A stretch of 60,358 nt of DNA, from positions 1 to 60,358 of the forward strand of contig CAZOZP010000012.1 in the NCBI GenBank assembly GCA_964584325.1. Direction: 5' to 3'. This document shows positions 51,235 through 60,100 of this stretch, piece by piece (positions within the stretch are counted from its first letter, which is position 1; each line of letters starts with the position of its first letter). The stretch is from CAZOZP01 sp964584325. GTDB taxonomy: Bacteria; Bacteroidota; Ignavibacteria; Ignavibacteriales; Melioribacteraceae. Below the pieces are notes generated by a model. It was not told the origin of the DNA. It was given only the letters and a program-made list of their open reading frames with translations, and did not search any database. A program made the position numbers and the translations under genes.

Positions 51235-52170
51235 TTATCTTATCAACAATGCCATTACAGCTTTCTGAACATGTAATCTGTTCTCTGCTTCATCAAATAT
51301 TACGGAGTTTGCAGAATCTGCAACTTCATTTACTACTTCATCTCCTCTGTGTGCCGGCAGGCAGTGCAGGAATAGATAATCGTCCTTGGCATTTTTAACA
51401 AGCTCCGGATTTACCTGATATTTCAGAAAATGCTTCCGCCTTTCAGCAGCTTCGCTTTCCTGGCCCATACTTGCCCAAACATCGGTATAAATAACATCTG
51501 CATTCTTTACTGCTTCAACAGGATCTTCAAGTATCTCAACTTTACTTCCCATATAAGCCGCATTTCTGAGAGCATTGTTTACAATTTGTTCGTTCGGCAT
51601 ATATCCGGAAGGAGAAGCTATCGCTATGTCCATCCCCACTTTCGAACATCCGTGAAGAAGACTGTGAGCCATATTGTTTCCGTCGCCAACATATGCAAGT
51701 TTTAATCCCTGAAGTTTTCTTCTTTTTTCAAGAATCGTAAACAGATCCGCAAGAACCTGACAAGGATGCAGAAGGTCTGTTAATCCGTTTATAACAGGAA
51801 TCGAACCGAATTTAGCCAGATTCTCAACATCCGAATGTGCGAATGTTCTTATCATTATTGCACTTAAGTATCTTGAAAGAACCCGGGCTGTGTCTTCAAT
51901 ACTTTCGCTCTTGCCAAGCTGAAGATCGTTCGGACCAAAATACATTCCCAGACCGCCAAGCTGATAAATTCCGGTTTCAAAAGAGATTCTTGTACGTGTG
52001 GAAGGTTTTGTAAATATCATTCCCAGCGTACGGCCTTCGAGGTATCTGTGCGATTCACCTGTGTAAAGTTTTTCCTTAAGACTTTTACTTACGTCAAAAA
52101 TTTCATAAATCTCTTCCAGCGAAAGATCGTTGATAGAGAGAAGACTTTTCCCTTTCATATTTACTGCCAT
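51235..52170 (-). CDS. argF: Ornithine carbamoyltransferase
   Basis: A 311-residue enzyme that joins carbamoyl phosphate and ornithine to citrulline. The carbamoyl-phosphate loop is FTKPSTRTRISFE. HPCQVLADLFT is the second signature. The ornithine loop TDVWASMGQE carries the SMG motif that separates it from aspartate and other carbamoyltransferases. HCLPAHRGDEV holds the catalytic cysteine. Length is normal. It lies nine bases after arcC. In most arginine synthesisers argF stands with other arg genes; here it is with carbamate kinase and carB, but no arginine deiminase gene is seen. Confidence 0.95.
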   Translation of the reverse strand: MAVNMKGKSLLSINDLSLEEIYEIFDVSKSLKEKLYTGESHRYLEGRTLGMIFTKPSTRTRISFETGIYQLGGLGMYFGPNDLQLGKSESIEDTARVLSRYLSAIMIRTFAHSDVENLAKFGSIPVINGLTDLLHPCQVLADLFTILEKRRKLQGLKLAYVGDGNNMAHSLLHGCSKVGMDIAIASPSGYMPNEQIVNNALRNAAYMGSKVEILEDPVEAVKNADVIYTDVWASMGQESEAAERRKHFLKYQVNPELVKNAKDDYLFLHCLPAHRGDEVVNEVADSANSVIFDEAENRLHVQKAVMALLIR

Positions 52171-52179
52171 TTCTACCTC

Positions 52180-53127
52180 TTATATTTCTTTAATAATTCT
52201 TGTTCCGCATTTTGCATCGTTTAATCCGCCGGCTTCGGTTATAATTGTAGTACCGCCGCCTGATTTAACAAAGTTAATTGCCGCTTTTACTTTTGGCCCC
52301 ATACTGCCTTCGGCAAATTGTCCTTCCTTAAGCCATCCTTCCGCTTCCGCAATAGTCATAACATCTATCTGTTTCTGCTTTTTTGTATTGAAGTTTATAC
52401 ATACTTTAGGAACATCTGTAAGTATATAAAATTCGTCTGCCTTAATATCGGAAGCCAAAAGAGATGATGCAAGGTCTTTGTCGATTACTGCTTCAATTGC
52501 TTCAAGATAATTATCTTCGTGTCTGTAAACCGGAATTCCGCCGCCACCGGCTGCAACAACAATATGACCTGCCTCGGCAAGTTCCTTTATTACATTCTTA
52601 TTTATTATATCCAGCGGAGGAGGCGAAGCCACAACTTTCCTCCATCCTCTTTTTCGCGGATCTTCCTTAAACACCCAGTTATTGGCCAAAGCCAGCAGTT
52701 CGGCTTCTTCTTTAAGATAAAAAGGGCCTATGGGTTTTGTCGGATTTCCGAAGGCCGGATCATTACCGTCCACAAGTACCTGAGTCATAAGACTGATAAC
52801 GCTTCTATCCATACCTGCGGCATTCATTGCATTATGCATTTGCCTTTCAATCATATAGCCTATTTCTCCCTGAGAATCGGCAACGCATATATCAAGAGGC
52901 ATTTTTTCAATTTTATACTGATTGTACCCTGCATCGTTTCTAAGAAGAATATTACCTACCTGTGGTCCGTTTCCGTAAGTAATTACAAGATTGTATCCGC
53001 GTTTTACAAGTTCAAGTACTTTCTCGCAGGTCTCGAGAACATTTTTCTCCTGCTCGTCAATCGTTCCTCTCTGATTGCTCCTTAACAGGGCATTTCCGCC
53101 AAAAGCAACGACAGCGAGTTTTTTCAT
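52180..53127 (-). CDS. arcC: Carbamate kinase
   Basis: A 315-residue enzyme that transfers the phosphate of carbamoyl phosphate to ADP, giving ATP, CO2 and ammonia, or the reverse. The N terminus VVAFGGNALL, the substrate loop TYGNGPQVGNIL, CVADSQGEIGYMIERQ, the nucleotide region ASPPPLDI, AGGGGIPVY and EGSMGPKVKAAINF are all as in the family. Its ATG overlaps the stop of the upstream P-loop protein gene by four bases, and argF follows after nine. In classical ATP-yielding arginine breakdown it works with arginine deiminase and a catabolic carbamoyltransferase; here arcA is missing from the cluster. Confidence 0.96.
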   Translation of the reverse strand: MKKLAVVAFGGNALLRSNQRGTIDEQEKNVLETCEKVLELVKRGYNLVITYGNGPQVGNILLRNDAGYNQYKIEKMPLDICVADSQGEIGYMIERQMHNAMNAAGMDRSVISLMTQVLVDGNDPAFGNPTKPIGPFYLKEEAELLALANNWVFKEDPRKRGWRKVVASPPPLDIINKNVIKELAEAGHIVVAAGGGGIPVYRHEDNYLEAIEAVIDKDLASSLLASDIKADEFYILTDVPKVCINFNTKKQKQIDVMTIAEAEGWLKEGQFAEGSMGPKVKAAINFVKSGGGTTIITEAGGLNDAKCGTRIIKEI

Positions 53128-54443
53128 AGTATGCCTTTTTCCTTAAGTACAGATTCCACTGTGTTTGCTCCTATTTCCTGAAGCTCGTACATAACCCGGG
53201 TTGAAGGCTTATTTATATTCAGAATACGGCCAAGATCAATCGGAGTTCCGACAATTACCGAATCGCATTCCGTACGATTGATTGTATCCTCAAGGTCCTT
53301 CATCTGACTGTCTCCGTAACCCATAGCCGGAAGAACCTGTCCGATTTCCGGATATTTCACGAATGTTTCAGAAATTGACTTCACGGTAAAGGGTCTCGGA
53401 TCAACTATTTCCTTTGCACCGAGTTTCCAAGCCGCAACTGTTCCCGCACCGTATTTCATTTCTCCGTGTGTAAGTGTCGGACCGTCTTCAACTACAAGAA
53501 CTTTTTTTCCTTTTATGATATTTGGATTATCCACTGTTATCGGCGAAGCTCCTTCTATTATAACAGCATCAGGATTCACTGATTTTGTATTCTCTATAAC
53601 TTTAAGAATGCTTTCGTTCGAAGCTGAATCTATCTTATTAATAATAACGGCATCTGCAATTCTCAGGCAGGTGTTGCCCGGATAGTAGTACATTTCGTGT
53701 CCCGCACGGTGAGGGTCTGCCACTGTAAAGACCACATCAGATTTATAGAACGGAAGATCGTTATTGCCGCCGTCCCACAGAATAACATCAGCTTCTTTTT
53801 CCGCTTCCCTTAATATAGCTTCGTAGTCAACGCCGGAGTAAATTATACCGCCTAAAGCAATATGAGGTTCGTATTCTTCTATTTCTTCAATAGTACAGTT
53901 GTGCAGTTTAAGATCCTCTAAAGTTGCAAATCTCTGAACTTTCTGTTTAATAAGGTCACCGTAAGGCATCGGGTGGCGTATAGCAACGACTTTCTTCCCT
54001 GCTTCTCGAAGAAGTTTTACGATTTTTCTGGAAGTCTGCGATTTCCCGCTTCCTGTTCTAACAGCCACTACCGCAACAACAGGTTTAGTGGAAGCAATCA
54101 TAGTTTCATTACCGCCTAAAAGTCTGAAGGAAATACCTGCGGCATTTACCATTGAAGCTTTCGTCATAACATAATTGAATGAAACATCGGAATATGAAAA
54201 AACCACTTCATCAATTTTCAGTTCGGCAATCAGCTTCAGCAGGTCTTTTTCCTCATAAATTTTTATACCGTCCGGATAGAGTTTCCCGGCCAGTTCAGGC
54301 GGATATGTCCTGTTTTCGATATTCGGAATCTGAGTTGCCGTAAATGCCTTTACATGATAATTTGCATTATCCCGGAAATAGACATTAAAGTTGTGGAAAT
54401 CCCTCCCTGCTGCCCCCATTATCAGAACATTTTTACCGGACAT
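53124..54443 (-). CDS. Cyclic 2,3-diphosphoglycerate synthetase-like P-loop protein
   Basis: A 439-residue cytoplasmic protein. Residues 1-115 form a Rossmann-like domain (NVLIMGAAGRDFHNFNVYFRDN ... VVFSYSDVSFNYVM). A P-loop RTGSGKSQ lies at about 129-136, followed by ILWDGGNNDLPFY, ADAVIINKIDSASNESI (a GTPase-like NKxD) and VVEDGPTLTHGEMKYGAGTVAA. It is the family often labelled cyclic 2,3-diphosphoglycerate synthetase after an archaeal thermophile enzyme. That product is not expected here, so the real reaction is open. Its stop overlaps the arcC start by four bases, which ties it to carbamoyl phosphate metabolism. Sequence recognition is good; the function is not known. Confidence 0.75.
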   Translation of the reverse strand: MSGKNVLIMGAAGRDFHNFNVYFRDNANYHVKAFTATQIPNIENRTYPPELAGKLYPDGIKIYEEKDLLKLIAELKIDEVVFSYSDVSFNYVMTKASMVNAAGISFRLLGGNETMIASTKPVVAVVAVRTGSGKSQTSRKIVKLLREAGKKVVAIRHPMPYGDLIKQKVQRFATLEDLKLHNCTIEEIEEYEPHIALGGIIYSGVDYEAILREAEKEADVILWDGGNNDLPFYKSDVVFTVADPHRAGHEMYYYPGNTCLRIADAVIINKIDSASNESILKVIENTKSVNPDAVIIEGASPITVDNPNIIKGKKVLVVEDGPTLTHGEMKYGAGTVAAWKLGAKEIVDPRPFTVKSISETFVKYPEIGQVLPAMGYGDSQMKDLEDTINRTECDSVIVGTPIDLGRILNINKPSTRVMYELQEIGANTVESVLKEKGIL

Positions 54444-54512
54444 ACATCCTCCTTACGGTTTTTGGCTATGTTTTACATTGCCGGTTTATGAAAAAGACAG
54501 TTGATATTTTTG

Positions 54513-54549
54513 CCGGATATTCTGTGAATTCCAATCTCAGAGTATCCGG
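54513..54549 (-). terminator. Hairpin after glmS
   Basis: The arms CCGGATA (54513-54519) and TATCCGG (54543-54549), with inner TCTG/CAGA pairing, form a long stem 23 bp beyond the glmS stop codon, before the P-loop protein gene. On the minus strand an A-rich stretch follows rather than a clean T run, so termination may be partial. Confidence 0.5.
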
Positions 54550-54571
54550 TTAATCTATTCAAATAATTTTG

Positions 54572-56404
54572 TTATTCCACAGTAACGCTTTTAGCCAGAT
54601 TCCTCGGCTGGTCAACATTCAAACCCTTCTTAACGGCAATATGGTAAGCAAGGAGCTGAAGAGGAATAACAGTAAGAATCGGCATAAGCATTCTGATTGT
54701 ATCCGGAATCTTGATAGTATAATCAACAAGCGAATCTATCTTATTATCCTGTTCGCTGGCAATTGCAATAATCTTACCTTTACGGGCTTTTATTTCTTCT
54801 ATGTTTGATATAATCTTATCATAAACAGAATCCTTAGGTGCAATAAAAACAGCGGGCATATTTTCATCAATAAGTGCAATTGGTCCGTGTTTCATTTCAG
54901 CCGCGGGATAACCTTCAGCGTGTATATAGGATATTTCCTTCAGTTTAAGAGCTCCTTCAAGAGCAACCGGGAAGTTGTATCCTCTTCCAAGATAGAGGAA
55001 ATTGCCCGCATCTTTAAATTCAGCCGCAATTTTTTCTATATGATTATTAAGCTGAAGAATTTTCGATACTTTTTCAGGAAGCGATACAAGTTCCTTAATA
55101 ATTGTTTGTCCGTCCACCAGACTCATACTTTTTCTTCTTGCAATAAGAAGAGTAATAAGCGAAAGCACCACAAGCTGGGCTGAAAATGCTTTCGTTGAAG
55201 CCACACCAATTTCGGGTCCGGCATGGATATACACTCCCGCAGCACTTTCTCTTGCAATAGAACTTCCCACCGCATTCACGATGCCTAAGACAAGTGCTCC
55301 GCGGCGTTTAGCTTCTTTAAGAGCCGCAAGTGTATCAGCAGTTTCACCGCTTTGTGAAATAAACAAAATCGTATCGGTTTTCCGAACAATAGGGTTACGG
55401 TATCTGAACTCAGAAGCATATTCAACTTCCACGGGAATTCCCGTAAATTGTTCAAGCATATATTCTCCCACAAGACCCGCATGCCAGGAAGTACCGCAGG
55501 CGCAGATAATAATCCTTTCTGAATTGGTAAGCCTGTCTTCGTATCCCACCAGACCTCCAAGAACCGAAATACCTTCTTCCAGAATAGTACGTCCTCTCAT
55601 AGCATTACGCAAAGATTCCGGCTGTTCCATAATTTCCTTAAGCATAAAATGCGGATATCCGCCTTTGCTTATTTCTTCAAGATTCATTTCAACCTTCTGA
55701 ATCTCCTTTTCAATATCCTCATCGAAAATAGTTTTTGCAGTAAAGTGTTCGCTGGTTACTTCAGCTATTTCATTATCCTCTAAATAAACAACTCTGGAAG
55801 TATAGGCAATAAGAGCAGACACATCAGATGCAACAAAATTTTCTTCATCCCCCACTCCAATAACAAGAGGCGAACCGTTTTTAGCCGCAATTATTTTATC
55901 AGGTTCTTTTGAATAAAGAACTGCAATACCGTAAGTTCCTTCTACTTCGTTAAGAGCAAGTCTCACAGCTTGAAACAACCCGTAACCTTTCTTAAGCACT
56001 CTGTCTATAAGATGTGCAAGAACTTCAGTATCGGTTTCACTTACAAATTTATATCCTTCCTGAATAAGAGCTTTCTTAAGAGTAGAGTAATTCTCAATAA
56101 TTCCGTTATGAATAACAATAAGAGAATTATCATTATTGGAATGCGGATGAGCGTTATTTTCCGAAGGGATACCGTGAGTAGCCCATCGTGTATGTCCGAT
56201 ACCGATACTGGTATTAATTTTTTCCGTTTCAAGCTTATCTTCAAGCACAGAAACTTTCCCTACCTGCTTAACAACATGGCATTTATCGTTAATAATGGTA
56301 CCGATTCCTGCCGAATCATATCCCCTGTATTCCAGACGTTTAAGTCCCTCAATAATAACAGGCACACATTTCCTATGACCGATATATCCAACTATACCGC
56401 ACAT
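54572..56404 (-). CDS. glmS: Glutamine-fructose-6-phosphate aminotransferase (isomerising)
   Basis: A 610-residue enzyme that makes glucosamine-6-phosphate, the entry to peptidoglycan and lipid A sugars. The N-terminal class II glutamine amidotransferase begins MCGIVGYIGHR with the nucleophile C2 and has IGHTRWATHGIPSENNAHPH. Two SIS domains follow: CGTSWHAGLVGEYMLEQ and FISQSGETADTLAALKEAK in the first, YLGRGYNFPVALEGALKLKEISYIHAEGYPAAEMKHGPIALI in the second. The C terminus ends DQPRNLAKSVTVE, as usual. A strong AAAGGAGAC ribosome site precedes the ATG. I see no glmS ribozyme upstream. Confidence 0.97.
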   Translation of the reverse strand: MCGIVGYIGHRKCVPVIIEGLKRLEYRGYDSAGIGTIINDKCHVVKQVGKVSVLEDKLETEKINTSIGIGHTRWATHGIPSENNAHPHSNNDNSLIVIHNGIIENYSTLKKALIQEGYKFVSETDTEVLAHLIDRVLKKGYGLFQAVRLALNEVEGTYGIAVLYSKEPDKIIAAKNGSPLVIGVGDEENFVASDVSALIAYTSRVVYLEDNEIAEVTSEHFTAKTIFDEDIEKEIQKVEMNLEEISKGGYPHFMLKEIMEQPESLRNAMRGRTILEEGISVLGGLVGYEDRLTNSERIIICACGTSWHAGLVGEYMLEQFTGIPVEVEYASEFRYRNPIVRKTDTILFISQSGETADTLAALKEAKRRGALVLGIVNAVGSSIARESAAGVYIHAGPEIGVASTKAFSAQLVVLSLITLLIARRKSMSLVDGQTIIKELVSLPEKVSKILQLNNHIEKIAAEFKDAGNFLYLGRGYNFPVALEGALKLKEISYIHAEGYPAAEMKHGPIALIDENMPAVFIAPKDSVYDKIISNIEEIKARKGKIIAIASEQDNKIDSLVDYTIKIPDTIRMLMPILTVIPLQLLAYHIAVKKGLNVDQPRNLAKSVTVE

Positions 56405-56667
56405 AATCTGTCTCCTTTCTAAAAATAAGTATTATGAAATCTTTGAATGGCATTTAATGATCAGGGCAGTGTCTTAGAAGCAACAGGTTTGATTTCTGAT
56501 TGTAGTATGAATTTATGTCAGAATTGCGGCTTTTCAACTCTCTACCCGACTATCAATATTACTATTACAAATCTAAAAAAAAATATTTAGAACAAGCAAT
56601 ATATTTTTAATAAAGTGATAAGAATATTTAGGCAGAAGAAGAATATTCATTTAATATCACAATAAAG
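56405..56667. other. Gene-free stretch between glmS and the tRNA promoter
   Basis: About 260 bp of AT-rich DNA between the divergent glmS and tRNA-Arg genes. Beyond the glmS ribosome site at its left end I see no coding frame, no riboswitch-like core and no strong hairpin. Confidence 0.5.
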
Positions 56668-56696
56668 TTGATTACAATTTCGCTGAGTATTATATT
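56668..56696 (+). promoter_or_regulatory. tRNA-Arg promoter
   Basis: TTGATT (56668-56673) and TATATT (56691-56696) are separated by exactly 17 bp. The expected start point is about eight bases before the mature tRNA. Confidence 0.7.
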
Positions 56697-56711
56697 TCGT
56701 TTCTGAAATTT

Positions 56712-56785
56712 GCACCCGTAGCTCAATTGGATAGAGCATCTGACTACGGATCAGAAGGTTTGGGGTTCGACTCCCTACGGGTGTA
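56712..56785 (+). tRNA. tRNA-Arg (anticodon ACG)
   Basis: A complete 74-base cloverleaf. The acceptor stem is GCACCCG (56712-56718) with CGGGTGT (56778-56784), G-U at the first pair. The D stem is GCTC/GAGC. The anticodon stem TCTGA/TCAGA closes the loop CTACGGA, giving anticodon ACG (arginine CGN, first base normally modified to inosine). A five-base variable loop and a T arm with TTCGACT follow. The 3' CCA is not encoded. It has its own promoter and terminator. Confidence 0.97.
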
Positions 56786-56789
56786 CAAC

Positions 56790-56825
56790 AAAACCCCTGA
56801 AGAATAAGCACTTCAGGGGTTTTTG
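56790..56825 (+). terminator. Rho-independent terminator after tRNA-Arg
   Basis: Thirteen-bp perfect arms AAAACCCCTGAAG (56790-56802) and CTTCAGGGGTTTT (56811-56823) around an eight-base loop, with T residues at the end. It starts four bases past the tRNA. Confidence 0.9.
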
Positions 56826-57197
56826 CTTTATGGGGGGAAAGGGATTTATTTTGATAAAATGACTTAATTTACTCTGTTTTTTCCTAAAACTACTTCCGGA
56901 ACTACTTCCCTACTTCCGAGATCTGAACATTTTTATCTTAGAGAAAAACTGTTTTTTGAGAGAATAATCAAAGTTAAGAATGGATTGCTGATAGTTTGGT
57001 ATTTTTATAAATAAATATCATAATATCTTCTTTATTATTATTGTAGATATTCATATTTTTTGATTTGGAATGGTTAATTGATTTATACAATTAGTCGATT
57101 AACACTTGAGTCATTTTGTCGATAGTCAATTTATCAAAAAAAAATACAGAACGACTTTTTTTTAATTATTCTTGAATTAATTTGCCTGAGACTTCTG
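56826..57197. other. Gene-free junction between tRNA-Arg and the helicase gene
   Basis: About 370 bp of very AT-rich DNA. It holds three close copies of CTACTTCC (within 56889-56917) and a patch with TCGATTAA, GTCGATAG and AGTCAA words at about 57090-57132. I see no gene, no integrase and no second copy of the tRNA 3' end. The position beside a tRNA gene and the change in neighbours make it a plausible left junction of an inserted element. Confidence 0.4.
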
Positions 57198-60100
57198 ATG
57201 GTTAAAAGTTTTAATAATAAAACAGAAAAAGTTGGTGACGATTTAAAGAAATGCATTAAAAAGGAAACAAAACTCCAGGTTGCAGCCGGTATTTTTTCTA
57301 TATACGGTTTTGAAGCACTTAAAGTTGAACTGAAAAAAATAGATTCGCTTAGTTTTATTTTTACTGACCCTACTTTTATTGAACTCGATAAAAAAAACAG
57401 AGAACAGAAACAGTTTCAGCTCAATTCCAGTGTTAGACAAAAGTCAATCAGCGGAACTGAATTTGAAATCAACCTGAAGAATGAGCTAAAAGGGAAGGCA
57501 ATTGCTAAAGAGTGCAAGAAATGGATTGAACAAAAGGTATCGTTCAAAACAAATCCCGGAAATAAATATATACAGCCACATACTACTCTTATAGATAAAG
57601 AAAACAGCTTTGTGTATATGGGAATAAACGAATTCAGCAGCGCAGGCTTTGGATACGAAAAAGATAATTCAATCCTTCATCAAATTATTAAGACCGATGA
57701 CTTTGAAACTACCAAACAATATATACAGAACTTTAGCGAAATATGGAGTGATGAGAAGGTATTAAAGGATGTGACGAATGAGGTCACAGACTATATTGCA
57801 AATCTCTACAAAGAGAATTCACCGGAATTTATTTATTACTTGATACTGTACAATATTTTCGATGAGTTTTTAGAAGATATTTCGGAAGATGAACTGGCGA
57901 ATGAAAAAACAGGCTTTAAAGAATCAGTAGTATGGAATAAGCTATACGATTTTCAGCGTGATGCAGTACTTGGTATTATCAACAAACTTGAACGGCATAA
58001 CGGCTGTATTCTCGCCGATAGTGTCGGACTTGGAAAGACCTTTTCTGCTTTAGGTGTAATTAAATATTATCAGGAAAGAAATCGTTCCATTCTGGTTCTT
58101 TGTCCTAAAAAACTGGGAGACAACTGGCAGACCTTCTTAAATAATTATGAAGACAATCCACTTATTAAGGATCGCCTTAATTATGATGTTCTTTATCATA
58201 CAGATTTATCCAGGGAAAAAGGTGAATCAAACGGAATAGATTTATCACGAATCAACTGGGGTAATTATGACTTGGTGGTTATTGATGAATCCCATAACTT
58301 TAGAAATAATGATCCCCGTAAAGACAGATTGACCCGCTATCAGAAACTTCTCAATGATGTTATGCGTAAAGGGGTAAAAACAAAAGTCCTGATGCTTTCC
58401 GCAACTCCGGTAAACAATCGTTTTACCGATTTAAAGAATCAGCTTGCCCTTGCCTGGGAAGGTGAAACGGGCATAGCTGATGAAAGAATGGGTACTGAAA
58501 AATCCGTTGAAAATATTTTGAAAAATGCCCAGAAAACATTTAATGATTGGGCGAAATTACCACTGGATGAGCGCACCAGCCAGGCTCTGCTTAAAAGCCT
58601 AAGCAGCAACTTTGATTTTTTCAAACTGCTGGATAGCGTTACGATTGCCAGAAGCCGCAAACATATCGAGAAATATTACGACATAAATAAAATTGGCAAG
58701 TTCCCTAACCGCTTGAAGCCTATTACACACCATGCAAATATTACCGACCTTGAAGGCTTTATCGAAATATCCGAGCTATATACTGAGCTTTCACGCCTTA
58801 ATCTGGCAATCTATTCACCTACAGAATACATTCTCGACAATAAAAGACAGCTTTACAGCGATTTATACGACACCAACATTAACGAAAGAGTCAGTTTCAA
58901 ACAGTCGCACCGCGAGAAAAGCCTGCAAACCTTAATGAGGGTGAACCTGTTAAAACGCCTGGAAAGTTCGGTTGATTCTTTTCGTATTACCCTGAGCAAG
59001 TTTATCAAAGCGAATGAAAATACCATTGAGCAGATTACGGCATTTGAGAAAAATGGCGGAGATGGTTTTGCAGAAGCTAACCAGCTGAATGATATTGATT
59101 TAGATGCTGATAGTGATGATTGGCAGAACGATGAGATGAGTGTTGGCGGTAAGGTGCGCGTAAAACTTGCCGATATGAATACCAGCGGCTGGAAACAGGA
59201 TCTGGAAGCGGATATTCTGGTAGCCAAGGCCATATATAAAGAGATGCTCCAAGTAACCCCCGAGCATGATACCAAATTGCAAGACTTGAAAACATTCATC
59301 AAGAAAAAACTGGAAAATCCCATAAATCAGGGAAATAAGAAAGTCCTTGTATTCAGTGCCTTTGCCGACACTGTGAACTATCTTTATAAAAACATTGCCG
59401 AGCACTTTCAAAATGAACACAATCTGGCCAGTGCAAAAATTACCGGCTCCGATAACAACAAGTGCACCCTGAATATAGACAATAGTTTTAACAACCTCCT
59501 GATTAACTTTTCGCCCCGTTCCAAAGAACGCCGAAATAAAGAGGCACCTGAAATTGATATCCTGATAGCAACGGACTGTATTTCGGAAGGGCAAAATCTG
59601 CAGGATTGCGATACCCTTATCAACTATGATATCCACTGGAATCCCGTACGCATTATTCAGCGTTTTGGCCGAATTGACCGCATCGGGTCTATCAATAAGG
59701 ATATTCAACTGATCAATTTTTGGCCTCAACTTTCACTGGATGACTATATCAATCTAAAAAACAGGGTCGAAAGCAAGATGTTCATGGTGGATGCTACTGC
59801 TACCGGTGAAGATAATGTGCTTACCAATAAATCATCAGACTTGCTTTTCAGAAAGAAGCAGCTTGAAAAACTTCAGGAAGAAGTAGTTGATATTGAAGAT
59901 ATGGGTTCCGGCGTTTCAATTACTGATCTTGGTCTGAACGATTTCCGTATGGATTTGGTAAACTATATTAAAGAAAACGGCTCTCTGGAAACGGTTGCAA
60001 ACGGTATGAACACCGTTTGCAAAAAGGATGAAGAGCGAGGGATTGATGAAGGGGTTGTCTTTGTGTTAAAAAATATCAACAACGGTATCAATATCGATAA

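Noticed and set aside
51235..52170. Knotted (acetylornithine/succinylornithine or YgeW-type) carbamoyltransferase
   Set aside because: The SMG loop (DVWASMGQE) and the ordinary HCLPAHRG region fit a true ornithine carbamoyltransferase.
56405..56667. glmS ribozyme or riboswitch upstream of glmS
   Set aside because: No conserved glmS ribozyme core or strong pairing is seen, and this ribozyme is typical of Firmicutes.
57243..59729. Minus-strand frames in the last 3 kb
   Set aside because: All are antisense to the continuous plus-strand helicase frame with motifs I, II, III, V and VI in order.
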